Part shown: positions 16,321-24,775 of the stretch, one piece after another
How the letters are laid out: each line of letters begins with the position of its first letter
Position numbering within the stretch: position 1 is the stretch's first letter
NCBI GenBank assembly: GCA_001804705.1
Contig: MHAY01000088.1
Coordinates: 23,279 to 59,494, forward strand
Source: Ignavibacteria bacterium RIFOXYC2_FULL_35_21
Lineage (GTDB): Bacteria > Bacteroidota > Ignavibacteria > Kapaibacteriales > UBA2268
Reading direction: 5' to 3'
DNA length: 36,216 nt
Position numbers and translations under genes: made by a program
The notes under the pieces: generated by a model
What the model was told of the DNA's origin: nothing
The model's input: the letters and a program-made list of their open reading frames with translations, nothing else
The model's database searches: none

Positions 16321-17424
16321 TTAATTCCCTTCCCAACTTTTTATAATGCCGCCGGCTACAATGTCATTACCCTTGTATATCACAACAGTCTGTCCGGGTG
16401 TAATTGCTCTTCTGTTACTAAGGAAATTAATCAGCATTTTCCCGTCATCGGTTAATTTGCAGTTTGCGTCGGCTCCAATGTCTTTGTATCGGATTTTTAC
16501 CTGATAAGCCTTATCATCCGATAGATGAGAATATTTCATCAAATTGATATCTTCGGCTATCAGGCTTTTACTGAACAATTCCTCAATTGGACCAACTACA
16601 ACAATATTTTTTTCAGGTATGATATTCTTTACATACAACGGCACACTGTGTGAAACCCCCAGGCCTTTCCTTTGGCCAATGGTATAGAAAGGATAGCCTG
16701 AGTGCTTTCCGATAATATTACCATCAAACACAATGTCACCTTCAGGAATAACCCTGCCTTCTTTATTCAACTGCTTTTTCAGGAAACCATGATAATTATT
16801 ATCGGGAATAAAGCAAACTTCCTGAGAATCTGCCTTACTATGAACAGTCAATTCAAACCTTCTTGCAATTTCCCTTGTTTCCCTCTTATTCAAATCACCT
16901 AAAGGAAAAATTGTTCTTGAAAGTTGTTCCTGGGACATTTTCCAAAGGAAATAGGACTGGTCTTTGTTATTATCATCACCTTTTGATAAATAAAACCGCC
17001 CGGAGTCGCTATCCTGCTTCACTTTTGCATAATGCCCGGAAGCAACAAAATCAGCACCAATTGAATCAGCCTTTTCGAGCATACCACCCCATTTAATTGC
17101 AGGGTTGCATTTAACGCAAGGATTTGGCGTTCTGCCAGTTAAATACTCATTGACAAAATCCTCTACAATGTTTTTCCTGAAAGCTTCGGTCAGGTCAATG
17201 AGATAATGCTCAATTCCGAGTTTTTTGCAAACATCGTTTGCATCAATTACGCTTTTGAATGAGCAGCAACTTCTTTCCCTGAGTTTGACCTGGCAATCAT
17301 CATCTATTTTGAATGGTGTTATGGTCAAGCCCGAAACATCATAACCTGCTTCGAGAAGCAAGGCCGCAGACACTGATGAATCAACACCGCCGGACATTCC
17401 AACCAATACTTTTTTATTTGACAT
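16321..17424 (-). CDS. mnmA: tRNA-specific 2-thiouridylase MnmA
   Basis: The 367-residue enzyme makes the 2-thio group of wobble uridine-34 in tRNAs for Lys, Glu and Gln, using ATP to adenylate the base. The PP-loop SGGVDSS is at residues 11-17, the catalytic region TPNPCVKCN at 99-107 (Cys103, with a second Cys106), and the second catalytic Cys in QEVCFIPDN at 201-209 (Cys204). YTIGQRKGLGV and the C-terminal ITPGQTVVIY barrel are also present. The CxxC plus Cys204 set could hold an Fe-S cluster, as reported for some MnmA proteins. An additional CCS at 53-55 lies in the region after the PP-loop. The length is normal; the gene is isolated on the minus strand. Confidence 0.96.
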   Translation of the reverse strand: MSNKKVLVGMSGGVDSSVSAALLLEAGYDVSGLTITPFKIDDDCQVKLRERSCCSFKSVIDANDVCKKLGIEHYLIDLTEAFRKNIVEDFVNEYLTGRTPNPCVKCNPAIKWGGMLEKADSIGADFVASGHYAKVKQDSDSGRFYLSKGDDNNKDQSYFLWKMSQEQLSRTIFPLGDLNKRETREIARRFELTVHSKADSQEVCFIPDNNYHGFLKKQLNKEGRVIPEGDIVFDGNIIGKHSGYPFYTIGQRKGLGVSHSVPLYVKNIIPEKNIVVVGPIEELFSKSLIAEDINLMKYSHLSDDKAYQVKIRYKDIGADANCKLTDDGKMLINFLSNRRAITPGQTVVIYKGNDIVAGGIIKSWEGN

Positions 17425-17540
17425 ATAAATCCCACTTTTATAAAGAAAACGCTTAATTTGATTAAATAGTTTGGCTTGAAACGTTTCTTCAATTTGATTA
17501 TTGCTGTCTCAAGCACAAGGAATTGCTAAATTGGTGTACA

Positions 17541-17621
17541 TGTCATTCTGAACGAAGTGAAGAATCTCCTAAAAATTGCGACAGTACTTATATTAGATTC
17601 TTCGCTTCGCTCAGAATGACC
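17541..17621. repeat. GTCATTCTGA inverted-repeat element (MITE-like)
   Basis: TGTCATTCTGAACGAAGTGA (continuing GAATCT) on the left is mirrored by AGATTCTTCGCTTCGCTCAG ... AATGAC on the right, around a roughly 27-bp unique centre. It is the cleanest copy in the window of the GTCATTCTGAGCGAAG family. It lies between the divergent mnmA and rpmB genes. Confidence 0.88.
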
Positions 17622-17660
17622 AGAATTATATATTAAATTAGCAAACCAAGCATAATGAAT

Positions 17661-17691
17661 TTTGTAGTTAAAAGAAAAAATCATAAATTTG
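17661..17691 (+). promoter_or_regulatory. Bacteroidota-type promoter of rpmB
   Basis: TTTG at 17661-17664 and TAAATTTG at 17684-17691 are separated by 19 bp. This matches the -33 TTTG / -7 TAnnTTTG consensus known for the primary sigma factor of Bacteroidota. It is 38 bp before the rpmB start, which is preceded by an AAAGG ribosome-binding site. Confidence 0.7.
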
Positions 17692-17728
17692 TAGTCTTGT
17701 TAGATTTATTTTTTTTAAAGGTATTGAA

Positions 17729-17938
17729 ATGGCACGACGCTGTGAATTAACCGGAACAGTAGCATTAGTTGGGAATAATGTTTCCCATGCTCATAATAAA
17801 ACAAAGAGAAGGTTTCTTCCGAATCTTCAAAAGAAACGTATATGGCTGCCCGAAGAAAAGAGATTTATTACGATAAAAGCAACTGCAAGAGCCTTGAAAA
17901 CACTCGACAAAAAAGGCATAAAAGCAATGATGAAATAA
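17729..17938 (+). CDS. rpmB: 50S ribosomal protein L28
   Basis: The 69-residue basic protein starts MARRCELTG and contains [19 protein letters not shown], the L28 signature, then [15 protein letters not shown]. Only one Cys (Cys5) is present, so this is the zinc-independent form. It is a large-subunit protein and should be highly expressed. It is a single-gene unit with its own promoter (17661-17691) and terminator (17954-17981). Confidence 0.97.
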   Translation: MARRCELTGTVALVGNNVSHAHNKTKRRFLPNLQKKRIWLPEEKRFITIKATARALKTLDKKGIKAMMK

Positions 17939-17953
17939 TCAAAATTTATAATT

Positions 17954-17981
17954 AGCTCCTGAAAATCAGGAGCTTTTTTTT
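17954..17981 (+). terminator. Rho-independent terminator of rpmB
   Basis: AGCTCCTGA and TCAGGAGCT form a 9-bp perfect stem around a three-base loop and are followed by seven to eight T residues, 15 bp after the rpmB stop codon. Confidence 0.93.
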
Positions 17982-18234
17982 CCTAAATAATTAAAACATA
18001 TTTTCTCATACCCGTCCATCAAAAAGTCTTTATAAACTTTTTCAATTAAAGTAATATATAAAGTAATAGCTTATTAAAACTAATTTTTATATAATTATGT
18101 CATTAGTTTAGTGAATAGCTAATTTTGGAGCTGAAAAATTATATGATTGATAAAAATTTAATAAAAAATAATTTTTCAAATTTTAAATTAGTAATTAGTC
18201 ATTTGTATTTAGTAATAATTTAGAACCTGAATAT

Positions 18235-21200
18235 ATGAAATCAAAAGTAACTTATTTTATAATAATCATGTTGGGATTTGTTTTATTATCTCAACGGGGA
18301 AATGCTCAATTTGGGATAAATAAGGTTCAGTACCAAAGCTTTGAATGGAAATATCTGGAAACAAAAAACTTTGACGTATATTTCTATAATAATTCAAATT
18401 ATCTTGCACATTTCGCCGCAGTGGAAGCGGAGAAAGCACTGCAATCCATTCAATCATTTCTGAAATACCGTATTAACAGGCGGGTTCCGCTTATAGTTTA
18501 TAACTCACATAATGAATTTCAACAGACAAATGTCATAGGTTCATATTTACCAGAAGGTGTCGGAGGTGTGACAGAATTGTTTAAGAATCGTGTGGTAGTG
18601 CCATATATGGGCGATTGGGAGCAATTCAGGCACGTGATACATCACGAACTTGTACATGCGGTTCTTAATGATATGTTTTACGGTGGGACTTTTCAGTCCG
18701 CTATGACAAGCGGGAACTTAAGACAGATACCGTTGTGGATGAATGAAGGACTTGCCGAATATCTGAGCCAATATGGGTATGACCAGCAAACCGACATGTT
18801 TATGCGCGATATATCTTTGAGTGAAAATTTAACGGGTGGTTTGGAAAACCTCAATGGATACATGGCTTATCGCGGTGGCCAGACCTTTTACTGGTACGTT
18901 GCCGAAAAGTATGGCAAGGAAAGAATTGCAGACCTGATAAACAGGCTCAGGATTCAAGGTAATGTAAACAGTACTTTCCAAAGTACTTTTAACTTATCGC
19001 TGGAAGATTTTTCAGAACAATGGGAGAAGGATTTAAAAAAATATTATTGGCCCGACATTGATAAATTTCAGTCTGCTGAAACTTTTTCATCAAGAATAAC
19101 AAACCACAAAAAGGAATATAATTTTTATAATTCATCCCCAGCTATTTCACCCGATGGTGAGAGAATGGCATATATTTCAGATGATGGGGGATTATTGGGT
19201 GTATTTACTCGGTCATTAGACAAAAAAGACGATAAGCATGAACTGATTACCTCACTCAGGGAACAGGATTTCGAAGAATTGAACATTTTAACCCCGGGTA
19301 TTTCATGGAACCCAAAAGGAACGCACCTTGCTATATCTGCTAAATCCGGTGGGGAAGAAGCAATTTATATTGTTGATGCTAAAAACGGCGATTATGATAA
19401 GCTCAAGTTTGGAATTCAATCAATAACCTCAGTAAACTGGTCTCCCGATGGTAAATACCTCGCATTCATCGGAAGCCCAGGGGAACAGACAGATATTTAT
19501 ATCTATAACATGGATACAAAAAAGATTCAGAACCTTACAAACGATGTTTTTACAGATAAAAACCCAGTCTGGCCTAATGATTCAAAAAAAATTTATTTTA
19601 TTTCGGATAGAGGAGAAAACGCAACGATAAATTATACCAATGATAATTTTTTAATGTGGAAATATGACTATAAACAATCCGATATTTACACCTTAGACAT
19701 TGAAACAAAACAAATAAAACGAATCACAAATAGTCCGAAAAATAATAAGACTTCAATTGCCATATCAGCCGACGGCAACAAAATGTTGTATGTCTCTGAC
19801 GAAAACGGCATCGGAAATATTTATGAAATGAATCTTCTTACGGGGGCAACAAAACCAAAGACCAATTCACTATCATCAATATCACAGTTGTCACTCTCTA
19901 AGGATGGTAATAAGCTGTTGTTCAGTTCCCTGACCGGCGGGGGTTATGACATATTCTTATTTAGGTTTCCATTCGACAAAAACCTTGCTAATGATACGTT
20001 GCCGATTACAAAATTCAGAACTCAGTTATTAGAAAAGGATAAGATCCAGAAAGAATTGGCAGATACTAACAAAACCGGCTCTTTAGCACAAACTGAACAG
20101 CATTTGACAAGTTACGGTGATTTTGTTCTTGATTTTTCCAGACAGGAGCTTGTGAAAGCAAATCCTGATGTTATAAATAATGATACTCAAACTGAATTTG
20201 AAAACTCATATTCTGATATCGAAGACCAGATTTTTCCTGTGCATGACTACAAAATAAAATTTTCGACTGATGCTGTATTAGGAAATCCATGGTACAACAC
20301 ATATAGTGGTTTTCAGGGAGCCGCACAAATGCTTTTCAGTGATGTACTTGGAGACCATCAAATTTATGCTCAGGCATATTTCCTTAATGACTTGAATAAT
20401 AGTTCATTCCTTGTTCAATATTCTTATTTACCCACAATCATTGATTATTCTTTTACGGCATATCACAGTGCCGTTTATGCTTATAGCGATATTAATACAT
20501 GGTATAGATTCAGGAACTGGGGGTTAGCAATAAATGCGTCATATCCATTAGACCTTTTCAATAGAGTAGAGGGGGGATTAAGTTGGATGAATGTAACAAA
20601 AGAAAACATCTATGAAGTAGGTTATGGTAATTTATCCAGAATGTTATTCGTACCCGAAATAAAATATGTTCATGATAACACTCTCTGGGCTGGTTTTGGG
20701 CCTCATCAGGGAAGCAGGTATAATATAGATTTAAAAGGCAGCCCTAAACTATCTTCGAGTGGAATTAGCTTTATAACATTGACAGGTGATTTTAGGCAAT
20801 ATGTTCCTGTAACAAATTATATGAGCCTGGCACTTCGTGCTGCTGCGGGGAAAAGCTTCGGAGCTAATCCGAGAAATTTCTTTCTCGGAGGAACAGAAAA
20901 CTGGATAAATCCTTCATGGTATAATGGGTATTTCCCATTTGACCAGCCAGAAGATTTTGCTTTTATGGACTTCCCTATGCCATTGCGTGGTTGGGCTGTC
21001 GGAGAAAGTAAAGGTTCACAATTTTTTCTAACAAACGCTGAATTTCGTTTTCCTTTATTCAGGGCTCTTTTAGCAGGGCCTATACCGGTTTTAATTCAGA
21101 ACTTTCAGGGCTGTTTCTTTTTTGATATGGGTGGAGCCTGGTATGGAAATTTATCGGATTTTAAATCCACAACAACAGATATTGACGGTAATATCAAAGT

Positions 21201-21342
21201 AAACCATTTATTAATGAGTACAGGAATCGGAACCAGATTATATCTCCTTGGCATTCCATTAAAGATAGATGTAGCATGGAGAAACCTTTATTATGCATGG
21301 TCTGAGCCTTCATGGCTGTTTTCACTTGGATATGACTGGTAA
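18235..21342 (+). CDS. Outer-membrane fusion: gluzincin-like peptidase, TolB-type propeller, BamA-like barrel
   Basis: The 1035-residue protein has a signal peptide (residues 1-24, ending GNAQ). Residues about 30-280 resemble an MA-type zinc peptidase, with HELVH at 137-141 and NEGLAEY at 170-176 offering Glu171 as third metal ligand. Residues about 300-600 carry PD40/TolB-like propeller blades (SPAISPDGERMAYISDDG, VNWSPDGKYLAFIG, AISADGNKMLYVSDENG). From about residue 680 to the end the sequence is beta-barrel-like with Omp85/surface-antigen features: FFLGGTENW, LRGWAVGE, FRFPLFR, and a terminal aromatic SLGYDW typical of Bam-recognised barrels. The same architecture occurs in FCB-group genomes, usually annotated only as a Tol or peptidase protein. 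It is flanked by repeats, not by secretion genes. Peptidase activity is inferred from motifs. Confidence 0.85.
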   Translation: MKSKVTYFIIIMLGFVLLSQRGNAQFGINKVQYQSFEWKYLETKNFDVYFYNNSNYLAHFAAVEAEKALQSIQSFLKYRINRRVPLIVYNSHNEFQQTNVIGSYLPEGVGGVTELFKNRVVVPYMGDWEQFRHVIHHELVHAVLNDMFYGGTFQSAMTSGNLRQIPLWMNEGLAEYLSQYGYDQQTDMFMRDISLSENLTGGLENLNGYMAYRGGQTFYWYVAEKYGKERIADLINRLRIQGNVNSTFQSTFNLSLEDFSEQWEKDLKKYYWPDIDKFQSAETFSSRITNHKKEYNFYNSSPAISPDGERMAYISDDGGLLGVFTRSLDKKDDKHELITSLREQDFEELNILTPGISWNPKGTHLAISAKSGGEEAIYIVDAKNGDYDKLKFGIQSITSVNWSPDGKYLAFIGSPGEQTDIYIYNMDTKKIQNLTNDVFTDKNPVWPNDSKKIYFISDRGENATINYTNDNFLMWKYDYKQSDIYTLDIETKQIKRITNSPKNNKTSIAISADGNKMLYVSDENGIGNIYEMNLLTGATKPKTNSLSSISQLSLSKDGNKLLFSSLTGGGYDIFLFRFPFDKNLANDTLPITKFRTQLLEKDKIQKELADTNKTGSLAQTEQHLTSYGDFVLDFSRQELVKANPDVINNDTQTEFENSYSDIEDQIFPVHDYKIKFSTDAVLGNPWYNTYSGFQGAAQMLFSDVLGDHQIYAQAYFLNDLNNSSFLVQYSYLPTIIDYSFTAYHSAVYAYSDINTWYRFRNWGLAINASYPLDLFNRVEGGLSWMNVTKENIYEVGYGNLSRMLFVPEIKYVHDNTLWAGFGPHQGSRYNIDLKGSPKLSSSGISFITLTGDFRQYVPVTNYMSLALRAAAGKSFGANPRNFFLGGTENWINPSWYNGYFPFDQPEDFAFMDFPMPLRGWAVGESKGSQFFLTNAEFRFPLFRALLAGPIPVLIQNFQGCFFFDMGGAWYGNLSDFKSTTTDIDGNIKVNHLLMSTGIGTRLYLLGIPLKIDVAWRNLYYAWSEPSWLFSLGYDW

Positions 21343-21344
21343 AA

Positions 21345-21461
21345 TCAATTACGAATTATGAATTACGAATTACGAATTTAAATTTATAAACAATTTCATT
21401 CATCAATTTGCATTCTACATTTTGCATTCTGCATTCAACACTCAACATTCAAAACTCAAAT
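21345..21461. repeat. Composite heptad element, copy 1
   Basis: The element starts ATCAATTACG right after the stop codon, continues as AATTATG/AATTACG heptads, then an AATTTATAAA spacer, then CATTCTA, CATTTTG, CATTCTG and CATTCAA heptads, and ends with CACTCAA/AACTCAA abutting the stop codon of the minus-strand regulator. It fills the whole gap between two convergent genes. Confidence 0.85.
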
Positions 21462-22658
21462 CTATTCTCTGACAAACAACAGTCCTAATATTGGGTCGGA
21501 AGAGTTATGAGCAACAATTTTATCAATTAATGACCCATTCAAAACAGCACCTGCAGAAACTATTTTTATACCAGAGTTTGTATATACATCTCTGGTCAGG
21601 GACATACCCTCCAGCATTTCATTCAGCATAATTGCTTTTTCTTTCAGAATGCCTTCAATACCACCCCTCGAGGCTATGTATTGCTCCATCAATATAACAA
21701 CCCTTTGGTCATAAAGCCGTTTGGATTCTGTATGCAATTTCTCAATAATCGTTTGCGGCGGTATTTTCCTGAATGCCCTTAATTCCTCATAATCAAGTGC
21801 TACTCTGATTATCCTGGAACCTATAGGTATCTGCCATGATTTTATATGTTCGGGAATACCGGACCCGTCAAAATTTTCATGGATATGATATAAAATTTTT
21901 GCGGCCTGTTTTAATATTCGCGCCGAAGAAAGTATCTCATGGGCAAAAACAGGAACCTGGTACATTAAATTGTTAGAAGGGACACCATCTACAAGAACCT
22001 GTGTTTTTAACATTGTATCGGGTAAGAAAATTTTCCCTGTATATGATAGTAATGCGGCAGTTTCAATATCATAAATCTCATCTTCTTCAATATCACCAAA
22101 ACTAATTGCTATCCACTTTGATGCCTCGGAGATGCGCCTAAACATTTCCAAAGAAGCAGGAAATCTCGACTGACAAAATTTAAGTGATAAATTCAGAAAA
22201 TCTTTAATATCCTGCTGAAGCTGGTCTGCTATATCATGAACCAACTGGCTATCGTCTGTCATTTTATTCTGCAGTTCTATTATCCTGAATGCAACACCCA
22301 GCTTAGTTTTTAATTCCTCTTCGACGAACGGCTTGTTGATAAAATCATCGGCACCTTCCTGCAAGGCAAGAGACCTTTGTGCTTTTTCCACAATAGCAGT
22401 TAAAATAATAAAATAAGTTTCTTTAAACTCACTCACTTCTCTAAGCTTTTTGCAGATTTGAATTCCATTCATTCCCGGTATATTCAAATCCGAAATTATC
22501 AACTTCGGTTTATTATTAACAACTATCTCCCATCCGTCCCAACCGTCCTCAGAAACAAAAATCAGTGCCTGTGGAAATGATTTGGCAATGATAGCCTTCA
22601 AATACAACACAAGCGTCTTGTCTTCAATTATAAGCAATATTGGTACTGACTCTTCCAT
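21462..22658 (-). CDS. Response regulator with degenerate HD-GYP-like output domain
   Basis: The frame extends to a TTG at 22664, but the ATG at 22658 is preferred (398 residues). Residues 5-125 form a CheY-like receiver with LLIIED, phospho-acceptor Asp57 in IISDLNIPGMNG, and NKPF as the conserved Lys. Residues about 190-330 align by eye with HD-GYP phosphodiesterases: LSYTGKIFLPD stands where LLHDIGKIGIPD is expected, and HENFDGSGIPEHIKSW where HHExWDGxGYPxGLKG is expected. The HD dyad is therefore SY and the GYP is GIP, so cyclic-di-GMP hydrolysis is unlikely; binding or a partner role is possible. The last 60 residues are unassigned. It lies directly downstream of motAB in the same direction, which suggests a motility link. 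A composite heptad element ends 3 bp before the ATG. Confidence 0.85.
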   Translation of the reverse strand: MEESVPILLIIEDKTLVLYLKAIIAKSFPQALIFVSEDGWDGWEIVVNNKPKLIISDLNIPGMNGIQICKKLREVSEFKETYFIILTAIVEKAQRSLALQEGADDFINKPFVEEELKTKLGVAFRIIELQNKMTDDSQLVHDIADQLQQDIKDFLNLSLKFCQSRFPASLEMFRRISEASKWIAISFGDIEEDEIYDIETAALLSYTGKIFLPDTMLKTQVLVDGVPSNNLMYQVPVFAHEILSSARILKQAAKILYHIHENFDGSGIPEHIKSWQIPIGSRIIRVALDYEELRAFRKIPPQTIIEKLHTESKRLYDQRVVILMEQYIASRGGIEGILKEKAIMLNEMLEGMSLTRDVYTNSGIKIVSAGAVLNGSLIDKIVAHNSSDPILGLLFVRE

Positions 22659-22662
22659 ACTC

Positions 22663-22831
22663 AATCAATTACGAATTACGAATTACGAATTAGAATTTAT
22701 AAATATTATCCAATTTCATTCCCTCATTTTGCATTTTACATTCAGCATTCAACAACAAACACTCAACACATTACATTTTATATTCAATCATATATCCGAC
22801 ATTCGTAATTCGTAATTCGTAATTCGTAATT
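22663..22831. repeat. Composite heptad element, copy 2, with inverted AATTACG ends
   Basis: Three AATTACG units at about 22665-22688 are followed by the spacer AATTTATAAATATTATCC, CATTTTG/CATTTTA/CATTCAG/CATTCAA and CACTCAA heptads. Unlike the other copies it then ends in four AATTCGT units (22803-22831), the reverse complement of the opening units, running into the motB stop codon. The two ends could pair as a stem of more than 20 bp. Confidence 0.85.
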
Positions 22832-23747
22832 ACTTCTTGAACTCTTCCGGTATAAAATCCTTTGCCGACATCTGTTTCACCAATATACTAACCCTCCTGT
22901 TCGATATATCAAAAGGATTTCCATTATTCCTCAGCTTCCGGTCCGCGAAACCCGTTACCTTGTCAACCTGGCCTTCCCAAAAGCCGTTTGACTCCAGTAT
23001 CCTCCTCGAAGCATTCGCCCTGTCCGATGACAACTCCCAATTCGAATAAACAGCCTTCCCTGCATACTTCCTGCTGTCCGTATGTCCCTCGATATCCACC
23101 TGGTTCGGCAGCTTCCCGATTTCCTGTGCAAGCTTAACCAACAACTCCTTAGCCTTCTCCTTCACATTAGCACTCCCAACCTCAAAAAACATAGACTCCG
23201 ACGACTCAATCAACTCTATTCTCAATCCCTCCTTAGTCATCTCAATCTTTATCGAACTCAGTATATCCTTCATATCCGGCTTCGCCGCCAACTGTTCCTT
23301 CATAAACGACTCAAACTCCTCCTTTATCTTTTCAACCCTCCTCGCAGCCGTACTACTGTCCCTCATAGCCTTATCCCTAATCCTATTCACAATCGAATCC
23401 TGCAGCTCCGTACTCAGCCAAAAAACAAAACCATCCTTCTTGCTACTATCCTTACCATCCTCACCATCACCCTCCCCCGAAGGCTTCAAATTCAAATCAA
23501 TAGGCACTGCCCTCTTACCCGTTACAAAATTGAAAGCACCCGGGTCCTTAAAATACGAAGTAACAGATTTTCTAATTTGCTCACTCTGCCCCAAAATCCA
23601 CATCACAATAAAAAACGCCATCATCGCCGTAACAAAATCCGCATACGCCACCTTCCACGCACCCCCGTGCGCCCCATGAGCCACGTGGGCACGCTTCTTC
23701 TTTATTATTATCGGCTCTTCTTTATGATGCTTCTCTTCCCCTGCCAT
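22830..23747 (-). CDS. motB: Flagellar-type motor stator protein MotB
   Basis: The frame opens at a TTG (23753), but the ATG at 23747 gives MAGEEKHHKEE and is preferred (305 residues). After a basic, His-rich cytoplasmic N-terminus, the single membrane helix WKVAYADFVTAMMAFFIVMW (31-50) carries the proton- or sodium-binding Asp37. Residues 70-105 are a linker with a Gly/Glu/Asp-rich stretch. Residues about 180-295 are an OmpA-like peptidoglycan-binding domain with DIEGHTDSRKY and the SDRANASRRIL helix. MotB anchors the stator to the wall while MotA/MotB conducts ions to turn the motor. It is downstream of motA with about 144 bp between them, filled by a composite heptad element. The coding strand is purine-rich and more G+C-rich than its neighbours. 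Confidence 0.95.
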   Translation of the reverse strand: MAGEEKHHKEEPIIIKKKRAHVAHGAHGGAWKVAYADFVTAMMAFFIVMWILGQSEQIRKSVTSYFKDPGAFNFVTGKRAVPIDLNLKPSGEGDGEDGKDSSKKDGFVFWLSTELQDSIVNRIRDKAMRDSSTAARRVEKIKEEFESFMKEQLAAKPDMKDILSSIKIEMTKEGLRIELIESSESMFFEVGSANVKEKAKELLVKLAQEIGKLPNQVDIEGHTDSRKYAGKAVYSNWELSSDRANASRRILESNGFWEGQVDKVTGFADRKLRNNGNPFDISNRRVSILVKQMSAKDFIPEEFKK

Positions 23748-23754
23748 AACCAAT

Positions 23755-23888
23755 CAATTACGAATTATGAATTACGAATTATGAATTAAAATATATAAAT
23801 ATTATCCTATTCCAATCTACATTCTACATTTTACGTTCTACACTTTTCATTTTACATCCAACACTCAAAATTCAACACTCAAAACTTC
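23755..23888. repeat. Composite heptad element, copy 3
   Basis: ATCAATTACG then AATTATG/AATTACG units, the spacer ATATATAAATATTATCC (nearly identical to copy 2), CATTCTA/CATTTTA/CGTTCTA heptads, and CACTCAA, AATTCAA, CACTCAA, AACTTCC at the end, reaching the motA stop. It occupies the full motA-motB gap. Confidence 0.85.
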
Positions 23889-23891
23889 CAA

Positions 23892-24752
23892 TCACTTCCC
23901 CTTCGTCTGCTTAATAGCCTCCTCCGTCTCCCTGAACGACGGCCTGCTCTCCGGGTCCACCGCCCTGCGACCGTACTCTATCGCCACCGACGCCGGCGCA
24001 CCTTTCGCAAACGACAACAACGCCGCCTTTATCGCCTGCATATACCTCCCCTCCTTCTGCACTATATTATCCATATTTTTTGCCAGCGGGCCTACAAGGC
24101 CATAAGACAACAGCACACCTAAGAACGTACCAACCAGTGCCGCCGCTACATGGTGGCCCACCGTCTCCGCACCCTCCGAAATACTCTGCATCGTAACCAC
24201 AACACCCAGCACCGCTGCCACAATACCCAAACCCGGGAATGCATCAGCCATCGTACTCAAAGCCGCCGGTGCCACCGCCTCCTCCGCATGATGAGCCTCC
24301 AGGTCGATGTCCATAAGCTCCTCCAGGTCATAAGCCGGCACTCCCCCGCTCAGCACCACCTTCAACGTATCACACAAAAATTCCACTCCGTTGTGATTCT
24401 CCAAAAAAGTAGGATACTTCGACAAAATCGAACTCGACTCAGGATTCTCCACATGCGACTCCAAAGCAATCAAGCCCTCCCTCTTCGCAAACTGGAACAC
24501 CTCATAAAGAAGCTGAAGCAACTCGACGTATGCCTGCTTGCTCACCTTGGGTCCTTTCAACGTTTGCAAAACGCCGGCGATAATCTTCTTTATTGTCGTC
24601 ATCGAATTAGCTATCACAAGCGAACCAACTGCAGCTCCCCCGATTATGATAAACTCGCTGATTTGAAGCAGAACCATAATGTTGCCGCCTGCCATCAGGT
24701 AACCCACCATCAAAGCACCGAAAACTATCACTATACCGATTATAACAAACAT
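23892..24752 (-). CDS. motA: Flagellar-type motor stator protein MotA
   Basis: The 286-residue inner-membrane protein has four membrane segments (residues about 2-22, 25-48, 172-192 and 201-224). The functionally important prolines fall at Pro173 in AFPGLGIVAAVLG and Pro222 in LVGPLAKN, the same positions known in E. coli MotA. The cytoplasmic loop carries KREG at 90-93 and the charged rotor-facing helices. It forms the 5:2 stator with MotB. No other flagellar gene is in the window. The 3' half is strikingly G+C-rich (bases 23941-24000 count 44 of 60 G+C) against neighbours near one third. This could reflect selected codon use or transfer. Confidence 0.95.
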   Translation of the reverse strand: MFVIIGIVIVFGALMVGYLMAGGNIMVLLQISEFIIIGGAAVGSLVIANSMTTIKKIIAGVLQTLKGPKVSKQAYVELLQLLYEVFQFAKREGLIALESHVENPESSSILSKYPTFLENHNGVEFLCDTLKVVLSGGVPAYDLEELMDIDLEAHHAEEAVAPAALSTMADAFPGLGIVAAVLGVVVTMQSISEGAETVGHHVAAALVGTFLGVLLSYGLVGPLAKNMDNIVQKEGRYMQAIKAALLSFAKGAPASVAIEYGRRAVDPESRPSFRETEEAIKQTKGK

Positions 24753-24775
24753 TATCTATTCCCCATAATATCACA

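Noticed and set aside
23082-23789. 235-codon plus-strand ORF
   Set aside because: It lies antisense to motB. Its translation is an unnatural Arg/Leu/His-rich sequence, explained by the purine skew of the motB coding strand, which removes stops from the opposite strand.
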